Shown here: positions 33,990 through 43,174 of the stretch, in pieces | Layout of the letters: every line of letters begins with the position of its first letter | How positions within the stretch are numbered: position 1 is the stretch's first letter | Source of the DNA: Streptomyces noursei | GTDB taxonomy: Bacteria; Actinomycetota; Actinomycetes; Streptomycetales; Streptomycetaceae | Length of the DNA stretch: 64,000 bases | Reading direction: 5' to 3' | Assembly: GCF_016917755.1 (NCBI RefSeq) | Contig: NZ_CP070326.1 | Span: 2,356,001 to 2,420,000 of the forward strand | Translations under genes and position numbers: made by a program | The notes under the pieces: generated by a model | Seen by the model: the letters and a program-made list of their open reading frames with translations, nothing else | Database searches by the model: none | Told to the model about the DNA's origin: nothing

Positions 33990-34642
33990 GCCGCGACTCC
34001 TTCCAGTGCGGGGCGCTCGGCGGTGGTCCGCGAGCGGAGCCACCAGTCGCGCATGCCCCAGGCGACGAGGGCGAGGTAGACGACGTAGACGAGGCCGGAG
34101 AAGGCCAGGCCGCTGCTGAAGGCGAGCGGGACGCCGACCACGTCGACCAGTAGCCAGGCGAACCAGAACTCGACCAGCCCGCGGGCCTGGGCGACCATCG
34201 CGGCGAGCGTGCCGACGAAGATGTAGGCGTCCGGCCAGGGGTTCCAGGACAGCTGTGGGACCAGGGTGAACAGTCCGCCGACGGCCAGGGTGCCCAGGGC
34301 GGTGCCGCCGATCAGCAGCCCGCGCTCGCGCCAGGTGGCGAACCGGACGGCGATCGAGCCGTCCTGCGCCTGCTGGCGGCCGCGCTGCCACTGCCGCCAG
34401 CCCCACACCGCCACCCCGATGACCAGCAGTTGCTTGCCGACGCCGCCGCTGAGGTGGGCGGAGGCATAGGCGGCGACGAGGATGACGCCGGAGAGGAACT
34501 GGGTGGGCCAGGTCCATATCGAGCGCCGCCAGCCGAGCGCCAGGGCGGCCAGGCCGATGGTGTTGCCGATCATGTCGGACCAGATGACCCGCTGGCCGAA
34601 GGCCGTGAAGGCCGGGCCGTTGAGCCAGTCCAGGACGCTCAC
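33986..34642 (-). CDS. ribM: PnuC-like riboflavin transporter
   Basis: A protein of 218 residues with about seven membrane segments ([74 protein letters not shown]). It belongs to the PnuC family, whose members carry nicotinamide riboside or related vitamins by facilitated diffusion. In the riboflavin operon of Streptomyces the homologue RibM carries riboflavin and its analogue roseoflavin. The position between ribE and ribBA, overlapping both by four bases, and the FMN riboswitch upstream support this role. Confidence 0.9.
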   Translation of the reverse strand: MSVLDWLNGPAFTAFGQRVIWSDMIGNTIGLAALALGWRRSIWTWPTQFLSGVILVAAYASAHLSGGVGKQLLVIGVAVWGWRQWQRGRQQAQDGSIAVRFATWRERGLLIGGTALGTLAVGGLFTLVPQLSWNPWPDAYIFVGTLAAMVAQARGLVEFWFAWLLVDVVGVPLAFSSGLAFSGLVYVVYLALVAWGMRDWWLRSRTTAERPALEGVAA

Positions 34643-35274
34643 CGGTCCATCTCCTTGATCTCCGCGAGGTCGTCGGCGTCCTTGTCGCCCCGGCCGAGCA
34701 GCCGCTCGACGTACTTGGCGAGCACGTCCACCTCAAGGTTGACCGGGTCGCCGGGCTGCTTGATGCCGAGGGTGGTCAGGGCGAGGGTGGTGGGGATGAG
34801 GCTGATGGTGAAGTAGTCGTCGGCGGCGTCCACGACGGTGAGGCTGACGCCGTCGACGGTGATGGAGCCCTTCTCGACGACGTAGCGGGCGAGTTGGGTC
34901 GGCAGCGCGACCTTCACCAGCTCCCAGTGTTCGCCGGGGGTGCGCTCGACGAGGGTGCCGGTGCCGTCGACATGGCCCTGGACGAGGTGTCCGCCGAGCC
35001 GTCCGCCGAGCGCCATCGGGCGCTCCAGGTTGACCCGGGAGCCGGTGGTCAGCGCGCCGAGGCTGGAGCGGTGGAGGGTCTCGGCCATCACGTCGGCGGT
35101 GAACTCGCCGTCCGCGGTGTCCACGACCGTCAGACAGACGCCGTTGACGGCGATCGAGTCACCGTGCTTGGCGCCCTCGGTGACGACGGGGCCGCGCAGG
35201 CGGAAGCGGGCGGCGTCACCGAGGTTCTCGACGGCGACGACCTCACCCAGTTCTTCGACGATTCCGGTGAACAC
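34639..35274 (-). CDS. ribE: Riboflavin synthase, alpha chain
   Basis: A protein of 211 residues catalysing the dismutation of two lumazines to riboflavin. Two lumazine-binding halves are clear. The first starts [16 protein letters not shown] with [13 protein letters not shown]. The second has [19 protein letters not shown] and [18 protein letters not shown]. It begins one base after ribD ends and overlaps ribM by four. Expression depends on the FMN riboswitch before ribD. Confidence 0.97.
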   Translation of the reverse strand: MFTGIVEELGEVVAVENLGDAARFRLRGPVVTEGAKHGDSIAVNGVCLTVVDTADGEFTADVMAETLHRSSLGALTTGSRVNLERPMALGGRLGGHLVQGHVDGTGTLVERTPGEHWELVKVALPTQLARYVVEKGSITVDGVSLTVVDAADDYFTISLIPTTLALTTLGIKQPGDPVNLEVDVLAKYVERLLGRGDKDADDLAEIKEMDR

Positions 35275-35275
35275 G

Positions 35276-36412
35276 TCAGTTCTCCTCGGGGCGGGCGTGG
35301 CGGATTGGGGTGGCGGTGATGCGGAGGTCGGGGCCGAGGCGGGCGGTGTCGGTCACATCGAGCCGCAACGCCTGGGCGATGGTGGTGATTCCGGCGTCGC
35401 CGACCGCGGCCGGGCCGGCGCCGAGCAGCACCGGGGCGAGGTAGCCGACGACCTTGTCGACGGCGCCGGCGGCGAGGAACGCCCCGGCGAGCGTGGGTCC
35501 GCCTTCGAGCAGGACGGACCGCACGTCGCGGGCGAACAGGGCCTGGAGCAGGGCGGGGATGGACAGCCCGCGCCCTTGGGGGGCGCGCGGCAGCCGGACG
35601 AGCGGGGCGAGCCCTTCGAGATGCGCGGCGTCCGCGTCCTCGGCGACCGCGATCAGGGTCGGGGCGGTGCCGTCCAGGACCCGCGCGCCGGCCTTGACGG
35701 CGGTGGCGCCGGAGTCCACGACGACCCGCAGCGGCTGGCTGACCTCGTCGGCCCCCAGGACAGCGAGTCCGGCGCTCCGCACGCCGAGCTGCGGGTCGTC
35801 GGCGCGGGCGGTGCCGGAGCCGACGATCACGGCGTCCACCGCGGCGCGCAGCCGGTGCACGTCGGCGCGGGACTCGGGCGAGGAGATCCAGCGGCTGGTG
35901 CCGTCGGCGGCGGCGATCCGGCCGTCCAGGGTGGCGGCGTACTTCCACAGCACGAACGGGCGGCCGCGCAGCACCGAGGTCAGCCACGCTTCGTTGCCGG
36001 CCGCGGCCTCGTCGGCGAGGAGTCCGCCCTCGACGTCGATCCCGGCCCGGGCCAGGGTCAGCGCGCCGCCGGTGGCGGTGGGGTTGGGGTCGGCGACGGC
36101 GTAGACGACCCGGGCGACACCGGCGTCGATCAGTGCCTGGGCGCAGGGGCCGGTGCGACCGGTGTGGTTGCAGGGCTCCAGGGTGACCAGGGCGGTGCCG
36201 CCCCGGGCGCGCTCACCGGCGGCCTGCAGGGCGTGGATCTCGGCGTGCGGTCCGCCGGCCCGCTGGTGCCAGCCCTCGCCCGCGGTGCGGCCCGCGGAAT
36301 CCAGGACGACACAGCCGACGACCGGGTTCGGGCTGGTGCGACCGAGACCGCGGGCGGCGAGCTCGATGGCCCGGCGCATCGCCGCGGTCTCTTCGGGGGC
36401 TGGGGTGGCCAC
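35276..36412 (-). CDS. ribD: Riboflavin biosynthesis deaminase/reductase
   Basis: A protein of 378 residues. The N-terminal deaminase domain (1-150) has the zinc motifs GGPHAEIHALQAAG and TLEPCNHTGRTGPCAQALID. The C-terminal reductase domain (from about 155) has LWKYAATLDGRIAAADGTSR, VIVGSGTARADDPQLGVR and LEGGPTLAGAFLAAG. It makes two successive steps after ribA. The GTG at 36410-36412 is chosen because GGAGGA lies six bases upstream. It is the first gene of the operon, behind the FMN riboswitch. Confidence 0.95.
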   Translation of the reverse strand: MATPAPEETAAMRRAIELAARGLGRTSPNPVVGCVVLDSAGRTAGEGWHQRAGGPHAEIHALQAAGERARGGTALVTLEPCNHTGRTGPCAQALIDAGVARVVYAVADPNPTATGGALTLARAGIDVEGGLLADEAAAGNEAWLTSVLRGRPFVLWKYAATLDGRIAAADGTSRWISSPESRADVHRLRAAVDAVIVGSGTARADDPQLGVRSAGLAVLGADEVSQPLRVVVDSGATAVKAGARVLDGTAPTLIAVAEDADAAHLEGLAPLVRLPRAPQGRGLSIPALLQALFARDVRSVLLEGGPTLAGAFLAAGAVDKVVGYLAPVLLGAGPAAVGDAGITTIAQALRLDVTDTARLGPDLRITATPIRHARPEEN

Positions 36413-36567
36413 CGGGTCCTCCTGCCTCTTCGGGCACGGACTCCGGGGCTGTCTGGACGACAGGAGCGGACGCTGAAGCCGCGCACACCGGAGCCGGAAA
36501 GCACGGCCCGACCGGAAAAGGACGTCCGGACGCGCCGCCGACGGCGGTGTACTCGAACTCGCCCGCC

Positions 36568-36694
36568 GCGCACTGCCTCCCATCCGGACTTTCACCGTCG
36601 GTGCAGGAATTCCACCTGCTCAACCGGCCGCTGGCTGCGGACGGGTCGCGGACTATTACCGCCGGTTCGGAATTACACCGACCCCGGAGTGCGC
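36568..36694 (-). promoter_or_regulatory. FMN riboswitch (RFN element) before ribD
   Basis: On the minus strand the closing stem GCGCACT pairs with AGTGCGC. Between them are the conserved RFN blocks GGTCGGTGTAATTCCGAACC, GGCGGTAATAGTCCGCGACC, a variable hairpin, AGCAGGTGGAATTCCTGCAC and CGACGGTGAAAGTCCGGATG GGAGGCAG. Binding of FMN would switch off ribD and the following genes. The leader to the ribD start is about 155 bases, leaving room for an expression platform. Confidence 0.97.
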
Positions 36695-36867
36695 TGCTGC
36701 TTATGTCAGTACAGCCCCAGTCTGCCACGGCTGATCGTCCCCCATGCGAGCGAAGCCCTGTGGGCTGCCTCACAGGATGCGGGCGCGCCGCCTGTCGGAG
36801 CCGCCGCCGATGTTCCGTCATAGGGCGGGTACTCCTCTCCCCTTCTCCAAGGACGGACGGAACCGCG

Positions 36868-37656
36868 ATGACGGTCACGACGGACATCCTCGTCACCGGC
36901 GGCACGGGCACCCTCGGGCGCGCCGTGGTCGACCGACTGCTGGACGGCGGCCATGGCGTCCGGTCGCTGAGCCGGCATCCGCACACCGGCACCGGGCGCC
37001 GCCGCCCGCGCTCGTACGCGGTCGATCTGCGGGACGGCACCGGGCTGGCCGAGGCGGTGGCGGGGGTGGACACGGTGGTGCACTGCGCCTCCACCCCCTC
37101 CGGCGGCGACACCGAGGCGGCCGGGCGGCTCGTCGAGGCGGCGCGCCGGGCCGGGGTCCGGCACCTGGTGTACATCTCGATCGTCGGCGTGGACCGGATC
37201 CCGCTGCGCTACTACCGCGCGAAGCTCGCCGTGGAGCGGCTGGTGGAGCAGTCCGGGCTCGGCTGGACGGTGCTGCGCACGACGCAGTTCCACGACCTGC
37301 TGCTGCGGCTGGTCAGGACGGGCGCCCGGTCGCCGGTCGTCCCGCTGCCGGCCGGGACCCGCGTGCAGCCCGTCGACGTCGGCGAAGTGGCCGATCGGCT
37401 GGTCGAGTTGGCGCTGGGCGGGCCGGCCGGACACGTCGCCGACATGGGCGGGCCCGAGGTGCTGACGGCCGGCGAGGTGGTCCGGATGACGCTGGCGGCG
37501 GGCGGGCGGCACCGGCTGCCACTGCCGGTGTGGCTGCCGGGCCCCTCGGCGGCGGCGTTGCGGCGCGGGGAGAACCTCGCCCCGGAGCACGCGGTGGGCC
37601 GGCGCACCTACGCGGAGTTCCTGGCGGAGCGGGCGGGTGCGCGGGTGGGCGAGTGA
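36868..37656 (+). CDS. NAD(P)-binding atypical SDR / nucleoside-diphosphate-sugar epimerase-like
   Basis: A protein of 262 residues. Its N-terminal Rossmann motif is ILVTGGTGTLGRAVVDRLLD, with VDTVVHCASTPSGGD and VYISIVGVDRIPLRYYRAKL. The last gives the YxxxK-like YYRAK segment of NmrA/atypical SDR proteins. The C-terminal part is like that of NAD(P)H-binding oxidoreductases that act on quinones or unknown substrates. AGGACGG precedes ATG 36868. It is divergent from the riboflavin operon and transcribed alone. Confidence 0.85.
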   Translation: MTVTTDILVTGGTGTLGRAVVDRLLDGGHGVRSLSRHPHTGTGRRRPRSYAVDLRDGTGLAEAVAGVDTVVHCASTPSGGDTEAAGRLVEAARRAGVRHLVYISIVGVDRIPLRYYRAKLAVERLVEQSGLGWTVLRTTQFHDLLLRLVRTGARSPVVPLPAGTRVQPVDVGEVADRLVELALGGPAGHVADMGGPEVLTAGEVVRMTLAAGGRHRLPLPVWLPGPSAAALRRGENLAPEHAVGRRTYAEFLAERAGARVGE

Positions 37657-37707
37657 GCGCGGCGGCCGGCGCGGTGCGGCGCCGGCCGCGGGGCGTGTCG
37701 GGGCGGC

Positions 37708-38964
37708 TCAGGGGGTGGCGCCGAAGAGGTCGTCCTGGGCTGCCTCCCGGGCGGCGAGCACCGCGCCGCGCAGCACCGCCCGGCCGCCGACCGTCCCGGC
37801 GCGGACGTCGGTGCGCAGCGGGGAGAGTCGGGTCAGCCGTGCGGCGACGCGTTCGGCCAGCGGGTCGCCGCCGGCCCGGCCGATCTCGCCGCCGAGGACG
37901 ACGCACCCGGGGTCGAGCACCGCGCACACGCCCGACACGCCGAGCGCGATCCGGGCGGCCAGCGCGTCGAGGAAGGCGGCGGGGCCGCCGGCGGTCACCG
38001 CGTCCCGGACCAGGGCCTCGGCGGGCGGCGCGGCGGCGTGTTCCGGGGTGTCGTCGGGGGCGGGCGCGAGGCCGTGTTCGGCGGCGAGCCGGACGATCGC
38101 GGCGGAGCCGGCGAGGGAGTGGAAGCCGCCGTCGCAGCCGGTGGCGGAGGGCAGTCCGCCGGTGCCGGGGACGGGCAGGAAGCCGATCTCGCCGGCGCCG
38201 CCGGAGGCGCCGCGGCGCAGCGTCCCGTCCAGCACCACCGCGGCGCCGGTGCCGTGGCCGAGCCAGAACAGGACGAAGGTGTCGCGGTCGCGGGCGGCGC
38301 CGTCCCGCTGTTCGGCGAGGGCGGCGAGGTTGACCTCGTTCTCCAGCAGGACGGTGCCGGCCCCGCGGTCGCGCAGGGCGCCGATCAGCGCGTCATGCCA
38401 GGCGGGGATGGAGCCGCCGAGCCGCCCGGTGGCCGGATCGATCAGGCCCGGCGCGCCGATGGCGAGGGTGTGCGGGCCGGCGGCGCCGGCCTCGGCGAGG
38501 GTCGCGTCGACGGCGGCGAGCGCGGCGGTGCGGGCCGCCGCGGTGGGGTCGGGTGTGTCGCGGGCCGGTCGGTCGCCGTCCCCGGGCGCGCCGAACGGGC
38601 CGATGGGGACGGTGCGTTCGGCGCGCAGTCGCCCGAGGAGGTCGGCGACCGCGACGGTGAGGCTGTGGGTGCGCAGGTCGAGGCCGACCAGATGGGCCCG
38701 GTCGGCGACGATGCCGTAGAGGCGGGCGTTGGGTCCGCGGCGCTGAGCGCCGCTCTCGCCGACGACGGCGATCAGCCCGGCCTCCTGGAGGCGGTCGACC
38801 AGATCGGCGACGGTGGGCCGGGACAGGCCGGTCAGCTGCCTGAGCTGACCGGCCGTCAAATTACCCTCGGACTGCAGGAGTTGCAGGGCCAGCCGGTCGT
38901 TGATCAGCCGGGCGGTGGTCGGGGAGGCGGTGCGGCCGGCGGCTGTCGCGAGCGGTGCATGCAT
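37708..38964 (-). CDS. ROK-family transcriptional regulator
   Basis: A protein of 418 residues. An N-terminal winged helix-turn-helix lies at about residues 20-80 (LLQSEGNLTAGQLRQLTGLS, RPTVADLVDRLQEAGLI). A ROK sugar-kinase fold follows: VGLDLRTHSLTVAVADLLGR, LAIGAPGLIDPATGRLGG, FWLGHGTGAAVVLDGTLRRG and the zinc-type region GEIGFLPVPGTGGLPSATGC. ROK regulators bind a sugar and lift repression. It is divergent from an MFS transporter with a perfect palindrome between the two starts, so it probably controls that transporter and itself. The ATG at 38962-38964 has GGAAGGA upstream. Confidence 0.9.
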   Translation of the reverse strand: MHAPLATAAGRTASPTTARLINDRLALQLLQSEGNLTAGQLRQLTGLSRPTVADLVDRLQEAGLIAVVGESGAQRRGPNARLYGIVADRAHLVGLDLRTHSLTVAVADLLGRLRAERTVPIGPFGAPGDGDRPARDTPDPTAAARTAALAAVDATLAEAGAAGPHTLAIGAPGLIDPATGRLGGSIPAWHDALIGALRDRGAGTVLLENEVNLAALAEQRDGAARDRDTFVLFWLGHGTGAAVVLDGTLRRGASGGAGEIGFLPVPGTGGLPSATGCDGGFHSLAGSAAIVRLAAEHGLAPAPDDTPEHAAAPPAEALVRDAVTAGGPAAFLDALAARIALGVSGVCAVLDPGCVVLGGEIGRAGGDPLAERVAARLTRLSPLRTDVRAGTVGGRAVLRGAVLAAREAAQDDLFGATP

Positions 38965-39000
38965 GGCTTGATCCTTCCCTCCTCTAGGGCGGTCACCCTT

Positions 39001-39025
39001 ATTATCAGGCAGGGTTCCTGATAAT
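39001..39025. promoter_or_regulatory. Palindromic operator between ROK regulator and MFS gene
   Basis: ATTATCAGG and CCTGATAAT are perfect inverted 9-base arms around CAGGGTT. The AT-rich arms stand out from the GC-rich surroundings. The site ends 9 bases before the MFS start and lies 37 bases before the ROK start, as expected for a shared operator. Confidence 0.85.
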
Positions 39026-39034
39026 TTGCCGGCC

Positions 39035-40339
39035 ATGGCTGGCAACGGCGTTCCCGACGCCACTCCCCGTGCCCCGCTGCCCCCACTCCCCGACCGCCGG
39101 CTGCGCCGCGCCCGCTGGGCGATCGCCGCGGTGTTCCTCGTCCACGGCTCGGTCACCGGGAACTTCGCCACCCGGATCCCCTGGATCCAGGACCACGCCC
39201 AGATCCCCCCGGGCCAGCTCGGTCTGGCCCTGGCCTTCCCCGCGATCGGCGCGTCGCTGGCGATGCCGCTGGCCGGCCGGATCGGCCGCCCTCCCGCCAC
39301 CCGACCTCCGCCCCCAGAAGGCGGCGCTACGCGCCGAACCCCCGCAGGCACCCGCGCCGCGCTGCGCGGACTGCTCGCCCTGTGGACGCTGTCACTGGCG
39401 CTGCCCGCCCTCGCCCCCGGCCTGCCGGCGCTCTGCGGCGCGCTGTTGGTCTACGGCGGCACCTCGGGCATGGCGGACGTGGCGATGAACGCGCTGGGCG
39501 TGGAGACCGAGGACCGGCTGGGCCGGCCGATCATGTCCGGGCTGCACGGCATGTGGAGCGTGGGCGCGCTGCTCGGGTCGGCGGCCGGCACCGTCGCCGC
39601 GCACACCGGGACCGACGCCCGGCTGCACCTCGCGGGCGCCGCCCTGGTGACGACGCTGCTCGGGGTGCTGGCCTGCCAGGGCGTGCTGGATCTGCGCAGC
39701 GCCCCCGAGGAGCATCCGCCGCCGCGGTTCGCGCTGCCGCCCCGGTCGGCGTTGATCATCGGCGCCACAGGGTTCTGCGCGGTGTTCGCCGAGGGCGCCT
39801 CGCTGGACTGGTCGGCGGTCTACCTCCGCGACCGGCTGGGCACCGACGCCGGGCTGGCGGCGGCCTGCACCACCGCGTTCTCCTGCACGATGGCCGCCGC
39901 CCGGCTGGCCGGGGACAAGGTGGTGGCCCGCTTCGGCCCGGTGCGCACGGTCCGGGCGGGCGGGGTGCTGGCCACGGCCGGCGGGCTGCTGATCGTCACC
40001 GCCGGCCGTCCGGCGCAGGCGATGACGGGCTTCGGGCTGGTCGGCCTGGGGATCGCCGTGGTGGTCCCGCTGGCGTTCGCGGCGGCCGGGCACAGCGGCC
40101 CGGCCCCCGGCCAGGCCATCGCGGGGGTCGCCACCATCACCTACACCTCCGGCCTGATCGCCCCCTCGGCGATCGGCGGCATCGCCCAGGCGACCTCGCT
40201 GACCGGCTCGTTCCTGCTGGTGACGGCGCTGACCTTGGGTCTGGTGGCGGGGGCCGGGGTGCTACGGGTGCCGGGCCGCACGGCCGCGGCGGGCGCGCAG
40301 ACCGCCGCCGACCGCGGACGCGCCCCGAAGCGCTCCTGA
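39035..40339 (+). CDS. MFS transporter
   Basis: A protein of 434 residues with about 12 membrane segments. Segment 1 includes WAIAAVFLVHGSVTGNFATR and loop 2-3 has PLAGRIGRPP. A Pro/Thr/Arg-rich stretch of about 20 residues (PPATRPPPPEGGATRRTPAG) interrupts the usual short loop and may be a small insertion. The pattern (RIPWIQ, GGTSGMADVAMNALGVETED) is that of a widespread actinobacterial MFS group paired with ROK regulators. The substrate is probably a sugar or sugar acid, inferred from the regulator. The ATG at 39035 follows the operator closely, so the leader is very short. Confidence 0.88.
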   Translation: MAGNGVPDATPRAPLPPLPDRRLRRARWAIAAVFLVHGSVTGNFATRIPWIQDHAQIPPGQLGLALAFPAIGASLAMPLAGRIGRPPATRPPPPEGGATRRTPAGTRAALRGLLALWTLSLALPALAPGLPALCGALLVYGGTSGMADVAMNALGVETEDRLGRPIMSGLHGMWSVGALLGSAAGTVAAHTGTDARLHLAGAALVTTLLGVLACQGVLDLRSAPEEHPPPRFALPPRSALIIGATGFCAVFAEGASLDWSAVYLRDRLGTDAGLAAACTTAFSCTMAAARLAGDKVVARFGPVRTVRAGGVLATAGGLLIVTAGRPAQAMTGFGLVGLGIAVVVPLAFAAAGHSGPAPGQAIAGVATITYTSGLIAPSAIGGIAQATSLTGSFLLVTALTLGLVAGAGVLRVPGRTAAAGAQTAADRGRAPKRS

Positions 40340-40349
40340 CCGCGGCGGC

Positions 40350-40859
40350 TCAGGCCGCGTCGGCGCCGGCGTCGGTCCGCTCCGGCCGGAGCAGGTCCGC
40401 GGCGATCGCCCGGGCCCGGTCCGACCAGGGCGTGGGGCGCAGCGCCTGCGGGTCGCCCCGGACCAGGACCCGGTGGCCGCGGGCATGGGTCTCGGTACCG
40501 TCGGCGGAGCAGAGCCGGAAGCCGTACGTCAGGCCGGTGCGTCCGAGGCGCTCGACCCACAGGTGCACGGCGATGGGGGTCCCCCGCGCCGTTCAGGCGT
40601 GGGGGAGGCCGGCGCTGGTGACCGGGCGCTCGTAGGAGACCTTCATCTCCTTGATGACGTTGCACATGTCGCCCGCGGCGGCCCAGTCGCCGCCGAAGCC
40701 GAAGCCGTGCCAGTACTCGGCCCAGGCCCGCTCGGCCAGCAGCGGGTAGCGGGAGTTGTGGAGCATGCCGAGCGCGTCGAGGTCGTCGAAGTGGACGGTG
40801 ACGGGGACCAGCTGCCCGTAGGTGACGGGGCCGGCGGCCTGGAGGGGTTCGACGCTCAC
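40350..40859 (-). pseudogene. Thioesterase (4HBT) gene broken by a mini-element
   Basis: The hot-dog thioesterase starts at GTG 40857-40859 (AGGAG upstream) with VTVHFDDLDALGMLHNSRYP and the catalytic-type Asp. It continues VIKEMKVSYERPVTSAG. Then comes an in-frame TGA at 40593-40595 inside a 38-base palindromic element. After it the same frame resumes as IAVHLWVERLGRTGLTYGFR, AHARGHRVLVRGDPQAL. Removing the element would give a normal acyl-CoA thioesterase of about 155 residues. The element therefore supplies the stop. Two shorter products, or stop read-through, are possible but unlikely. Confidence 0.85.
40574..40611. repeat. Palindromic mini-element inside the thioesterase gene
   Basis: GGGGGTCCCCCGCGCCGTTC followed by AGGCGTGGGGGAGGCC has C-run and G-run arms around a short centre and resembles the ribBA-linker element. 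It is the source of the in-frame TGA. Confidence 0.65.
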
Positions 40860-41003
40860 GGGTGGTGCTCCTGGGGTTCTCAAGGGGGTGGTCCGGTGCT
40901 GGAGCGGCCGAGGGGCCGTCGCGACAAGCCCGAGCCATCGTAAGCGGCTGCTTAGAATGCTTCGCGTCCCCCTGTGAAGAACACATGAACAACTGGAGCA
41001 GTC

Positions 41004-42398
41004 ATGGGCCTCGGTGTGCGCTGGACCGTGCACGGCGACGGGCGCAACCCGGCCCCCGGCGCCGTGGTCAGACCGGACGAGCGGCTGTCGTGGCCGCGGA
41101 CGGTGGGGCTGGGTGCGCAGCACGTCGTGGCGATGTTCGGGGCGAGTTTCGTCGCCCCCGTCCTGATGGGCCTCGACCCCAACCTCGCGATCATGATGTC
41201 GGGCGTCGCCACCGTCATCTTCCTGCTGGCCACCCGCGGCCGGGTGCCCTCGTACCTCGGTTGCTCGCTGTCGTTCGTCGGCGTCGCGGCCGTCATCCGG
41301 GCGCAGGGCGGCACCAGTGCCACGGTGACCGGTGCGGTCCTGGTGGTCGGGGTCGCGCTGTTCCTGGTCGGGCTGGCCGTCCAGCGGTTCGGGGCGCGCA
41401 TCATCCACGCCGCGATGCCGCCGGTGGTGACCGGCGCCGTGGTGATGCTGATCGGCTTCAACCTCGCGCCGGTGACGGCGACCACGTACTGGCCGCAGGA
41501 CCAGTGGGTGGCGCTGCTGACCATGCTGGCGACCGGGTTCGCGGTGGTGTGCCTGCGCGGGTTCTGGTCGCGGATCGCGATCTTCCTCGGCCTGGTCTTC
41601 GGCTACGCCATCTCGTGGATCTTCGACCGGGCCTTCGGAATGATCCACTCCGTCAACGGCGCGGGGAAGGTGACCGACCACTGGCGGCTGGACTTCTCCG
41701 CGGTCGGCAAGGCGGACTGGATCGGTCTGCCGTCCTTCCACGGCCCGAGTTTCCAGTGGTCGGCGATCCTGGTGGCGCTGCCCGTCGTGATCGCGCTGGT
41801 CGCGGAGAACGCCGGACACGTCAAGGCGGTCGGCGAGATGACCGGTGACCCGCTGGACGACAAGCTCGGCACCGCGATCTCCGCCGACGGCGCGGCCTCG
41901 GTGCTCTCCACCGCGCTGGGCGGCCCGCCGAACACCACCTATTCCGAGAACATCGGCGTGATGGCGGCGACCCGGGTCTACTCCACCGCGGCCTACTGGG
42001 CGGCCGCCGGCTTCGCGCTCCTCTTCGGCCTGTGCCCGAAGTTCGGCGCGGTGGTCGCCGCGATCCCCGGCGGGGTGCTGGGCGGCATCACGGTGATCCT
42101 CTACGGCATGATCGGCCTGCTGGGCGCCCAGATCTGGGTGCACAACAAGGTGGACCTGCGCAATCCGCTCAACCTCGTCCCGGTCGCCGCGGGCATCATC
42201 ATCGGCATCGGCGGGGTCAACCTGCGGCTGAGCGACAACTTCGAACTGGGCGGGATCGCCCTGGGCACCATCGTGGTGCTCACCGGCTACCACGTCCTGC
42301 GCGCCCTGGCGCCGGCGCACCTCAAGGAACAGCAACCGCTGCTGGACGAGGGCACCTCCGCGTACGACGCGGCGGGCGGCCCGGACGAGCGGTCGTGA
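41004..42398 (+). CDS. Uracil/xanthine permease (NCS2 family)
   Basis: A protein of 464 residues with about 12 to 14 membrane segments. Family marks: LGAQHVVAMFGASFVAPVLM near the N-terminus, VALVAENAGHVKAVGEMTG (the conserved Glu and Gly region) and SADGAASVLSTALGGPPNTT followed by YSENIG, the nucleobase-binding segment. NCS2 carriers couple uracil or purine uptake to protons. It is divergent from the thioesterase and transcribed alone, ending at a strong hairpin. Confidence 0.93.
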   Translation: MGLGVRWTVHGDGRNPAPGAVVRPDERLSWPRTVGLGAQHVVAMFGASFVAPVLMGLDPNLAIMMSGVATVIFLLATRGRVPSYLGCSLSFVGVAAVIRAQGGTSATVTGAVLVVGVALFLVGLAVQRFGARIIHAAMPPVVTGAVVMLIGFNLAPVTATTYWPQDQWVALLTMLATGFAVVCLRGFWSRIAIFLGLVFGYAISWIFDRAFGMIHSVNGAGKVTDHWRLDFSAVGKADWIGLPSFHGPSFQWSAILVALPVVIALVAENAGHVKAVGEMTGDPLDDKLGTAISADGAASVLSTALGGPPNTTYSENIGVMAATRVYSTAAYWAAAGFALLFGLCPKFGAVVAAIPGGVLGGITVILYGMIGLLGAQIWVHNKVDLRNPLNLVPVAAGIIIGIGGVNLRLSDNFELGGIALGTIVVLTGYHVLRALAPAHLKEQQPLLDEGTSAYDAAGGPDERS

Positions 42399-42402
42399 CG
42401 AC

Positions 42403-42434
42403 GCGACGGCCCGGGGTGCGCCCCGGGCCGTCGC
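42403..42434. terminator. Bidirectional terminator between permease and phospholipase
   Basis: GCGACGGCCCGGGG and CCCCGGGCCGTCGC pair perfectly over 14 bp with a TGCG loop, between two convergent genes. Confidence 0.9.
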
Positions 42435-42439
42435 TCCGC

Positions 42440-42895
42440 TCACGAACCGAGGTTCTTGACGGCCTCGTAGTACGTCCAGGCCAGCCCGTTGCAGGACGTC
42501 TTCGTCGCGCCGGAATATCCCGCGCAGACCCGCTTCAGGTCCTCGTAGAGGGCGCTGTCCGAACGCGCCTTGTTGGCGGAGAAGGTGCCCGCCTGCTTGT
42601 AGTTGCGGTAGCCGAAGTCATGCCGGGCGCAGGAGAGTTTGAAAGGGAATCCGAAGGGATTGTCCGGGGACTTGGAGCAATAGTCGGTGGACCAGTCGAA
42701 ATCGTAGGCGGCCCATTTCGCCTGATTGTTGCGGGCCGCCAGCCAGTTGTCGTAACTCGCCGCGCTGGTCTGTGTGAAACTCGCCATCACCTGCGGCTTG
42801 TCGGCGGGGGCGGCCTGGGCCGGGGCGGCGGCCACGGCCAGCGCGGAGACCGCGAGTAACGGTGTGACCAGCGTGGCGACGAGTCTTCGGGACAC
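42440..42895 (-). CDS. slaA: Secreted phospholipase A2
   Basis: A protein of 151 residues with a signal peptide (LVATLVTPLLAVSALAVAAA, cleavage after AQA). The mature enzyme of about 122 residues has the prokaryotic PLA2 features: a first Cys in STDYCSKSPDNPFGF, the calcium and catalytic region SCARHDFGYRNYKQ with the His-Asp pair, and two more Cys near the end. It hydrolyses the sn-2 ester of phospholipids outside the cell, using calcium. The closest family member I know is that of Streptomyces violaceoruber. It converges on the uracil permease. Confidence 0.92.
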   Translation of the reverse strand: MSRRLVATLVTPLLAVSALAVAAAPAQAAPADKPQVMASFTQTSAASYDNWLAARNNQAKWAAYDFDWSTDYCSKSPDNPFGFPFKLSCARHDFGYRNYKQAGTFSANKARSDSALYEDLKRVCAGYSGATKTSCNGLAWTYYEAVKNLGS

Positions 42896-43174
42896 GAATC
42901 AACCTCCGGAAATCCACGCCGCGTTCGGGCGGCGCTTTCTGGCATGCCATATGGATGTGGGTGTTCTCAAAGGACATGGCGGAGACTTCGCCGTTCCCTG
43001 CGGCCCGACCGGAAATGCGCAGCGCGAATCGACGCGGCAGTGGGTACCGCGGGACGAGCCCGGCGCAGATCAGTGGGAAGAGCCTCAAGACGGCGGGCCG
43101 ATTATTACTCCGTTCCGGTCAACTGTCCACGGGATTAGGCATATTCGGGGGTATGCCAATGCCACGCTGAACGG

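Noticed and set aside
33990..34736. N-terminal extension of RibBA
   Set aside because: It lies out of phase over ribM; the RibB domain begins at the ATG at 33989, which overlaps the ribM stop.
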